Of a stretch of DNA of 6,839 nt, positions 5,933 through 6,839 are shown in pieces. Position 1 is the stretch's first letter. Every line of letters starts with the position of its first letter. Origin of the DNA: Crocinitomicaceae bacterium. Its GTDB lineage: Bacteria; Bacteroidota; Bacteroidia; Flavobacteriales_D; Crocinitomicaceae. The notes beneath the pieces are model-generated. The model made no database searches. It was not told where the DNA came from and worked only from the letters and a program-made list of their open reading frames with translations. The stretch spans positions 1 through 6,839 of the forward strand of contig JAURHO010000086.1 in the NCBI GenBank assembly GCA_030833265.1. Reading direction: 5' to 3'. The translations under genes were made by a program, and so were the position numbers.

Positions 5933-6826
5933 ATGAAAATTCTACTCTCCCTTTTGTTTGTGTTGTCAAGTTTTATGGCAGCTGCGCAGCAACCTTCAAA
6001 CGACCACGATACCACCAAATATTTGATTGTCCGAAACAATGGCATCGAATATGTTGGGCAAATTATTTCTGATGATGGCCGAGAAATCTTATTAAAAACC
6101 ACTCAATTAGGCAATATCTACATTCCAAAAGCAGAAGTCAAAAGTATCTCTAAAGTAGATATGCAAAATGACTACAGAGCGGGCGAATTTTTAGGCCAAG
6201 GTGTTTTTACAACACGTTATCAGTTTACCACAAATGCTTTTCCTATTCAAAAAGGTGAAAATTATGCAATGGTGAATTTGTATGGCCCTGAGGTCCATGT
6301 TTCTGTGGCACAAAACTTCAGTGTTGGCGTGATGTCCACCTGGATCGCCAGCCCAATTGCACTTGCCTTGAAATATACCATTCCTACTCAAAACCCTAAG
6401 TTAAATTTTGGATTTGGCACCTTGTTAGGATCCTCAGGATATTTTAATCAAGGAAAAGGTTATGGTGGTCTACACTGGGCTATGGCAACTTATGGTACGC
6501 GCCGAACTAATGCTACATTTTCTTTGGGCTACGCCTATTTCAATTCAGGATTTAACTTTACCAGTAATAACACTTATTACACTCCTGGTACTTATGCTGC
6601 CGTATTGCAACAAGGTGTCTATACTTTTCCGCAGCCACCAACATTGAGTTATCAAGATGAAGTAGGGAACTTTAAGTCACCGGTTATCGGTATTTCCGGC
6701 ATTACAGCTATTGGTAAGCCGGGGTTTCTAATAAAGCCAATGACCTTCTGTGTCGTTTCATCAGCGCGCAGGATGTTGGTTGATGTGAACCTGTCTATTT
6801 CTCTAACTAAATCTTCTTTAGAGTGA
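5933..6826 (+). CDS. Outer-membrane beta-barrel-like protein with small N-terminal beta domain
   Basis: This 297-residue exported protein starts with a Sec signal peptide (MKILLSLLFVLSSFMAAAQ, cleavage near residues 18-19). Residues about 28-76 form a small all-beta module with the pattern YLIVRNNGIEYVGQI, then REILLKT, then GNIYIPKAEVKSI, seen in many Bacteroidota surface proteins. From about residue 85 onward, alternating polar and hydrophobic segments with many Gly, Tyr, Phe and Asn (VNLYGPEVHVSVAQNFSVGV, LNFGFGTLLGSSGYF, ATFSLGYAYFNSGF) suggest an outer-membrane barrel. Function is unknown. The start is ATG 5933, 25 bases after the fusion gene, with an A-rich leader. The C-terminus is odd: it stops at SLE without a terminal aromatic residue and looks short for a barrel of this type. 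The stop is 13 bases from the window edge, so what lies beyond is not visible. Confidence 0.72.
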   Translation: MKILLSLLFVLSSFMAAAQQPSNDHDTTKYLIVRNNGIEYVGQIISDDGREILLKTTQLGNIYIPKAEVKSISKVDMQNDYRAGEFLGQGVFTTRYQFTTNAFPIQKGENYAMVNLYGPEVHVSVAQNFSVGVMSTWIASPIALALKYTIPTQNPKLNFGFGTLLGSSGYFNQGKGYGGLHWAMATYGTRRTNATFSLGYAYFNSGFNFTSNNTYYTPGTYAAVLQQGVYTFPQPPTLSYQDEVGNFKSPVIGISGITAIGKPGFLIKPMTFCVVSSARRMLVDVNLSISLTKSSLE

Positions 6827-6839
6827 GGTGCGGTGGTTA

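Noticed and set aside
1..6839. A defence, CRISPR, toxin–antitoxin or mobile system
   Set aside because: No direct repeats, transposase, recombinase, nuclease or small paired genes are visible. All large frames are explained by housekeeping or envelope proteins.

Overview
The window looks like chromosomal DNA from a member of the Bacteroidota. The evidence is the MurF–Alr fusion gene, the bactofilin/AtpZ/AtpI-like gene order, matches to the Bacteroidota promoter element TAnnTTTG, A-rich leaders without Shine-Dalgarno sites, and Sec signal peptides ending just before Gln. Base composition and codon use look even throughout. I see no mobile element, CRISPR array, tRNA or rRNA, and almost all of the window is coding.

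Layout. (1) Positions 1-725, + strand: the 3' end of a bactofilin gene, an AtpZ-type two-helix membrane protein and a four-helix AtpI-like membrane protein, tightly packed. In many Bacteroidota this trio leads into the F0F1 ATP synthase operon, but here atpB does not follow. (2) Positions 705-2991, - strand: a two-gene operon of a very acidic, uncharacterised protein followed by a secreted M28 zinc aminopeptidase whose start lies inside the end of the first gene. Its last codons overlap the AtpI-like gene tail to tail. (3) A 91-bp divergent intergenic region at 2992-3082. (4) Positions 3083-5907, + strand: tdk (thymidine kinase) overlapping by ATGA with a MurF–alanine racemase fusion gene. (5) Positions 5933-6826, + strand: an outer-membrane beta-barrel-like protein with a small N-terminal beta domain, which may have its own promoter over the end of the fusion gene.

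Functionally these are mainly housekeeping and envelope genes: cell shape (bactofilin), ATP synthase accessory proteins, peptide degradation in the periplasm or outside the cell, nucleotide salvage, D-alanine supply for peptidoglycan, and an outer-membrane protein. I found no defence or mobile system. The most interesting signal is in the MurF–Alr fusion. Its racemase half keeps its catalytic residues, but its MurF half has lost several residues that Mur ligases need and is shorter than usual, so it may be a pseudoenzyme domain. The acidic protein with conserved-looking ends joined by a roughly 115-residue acidic linker is the second point of interest.
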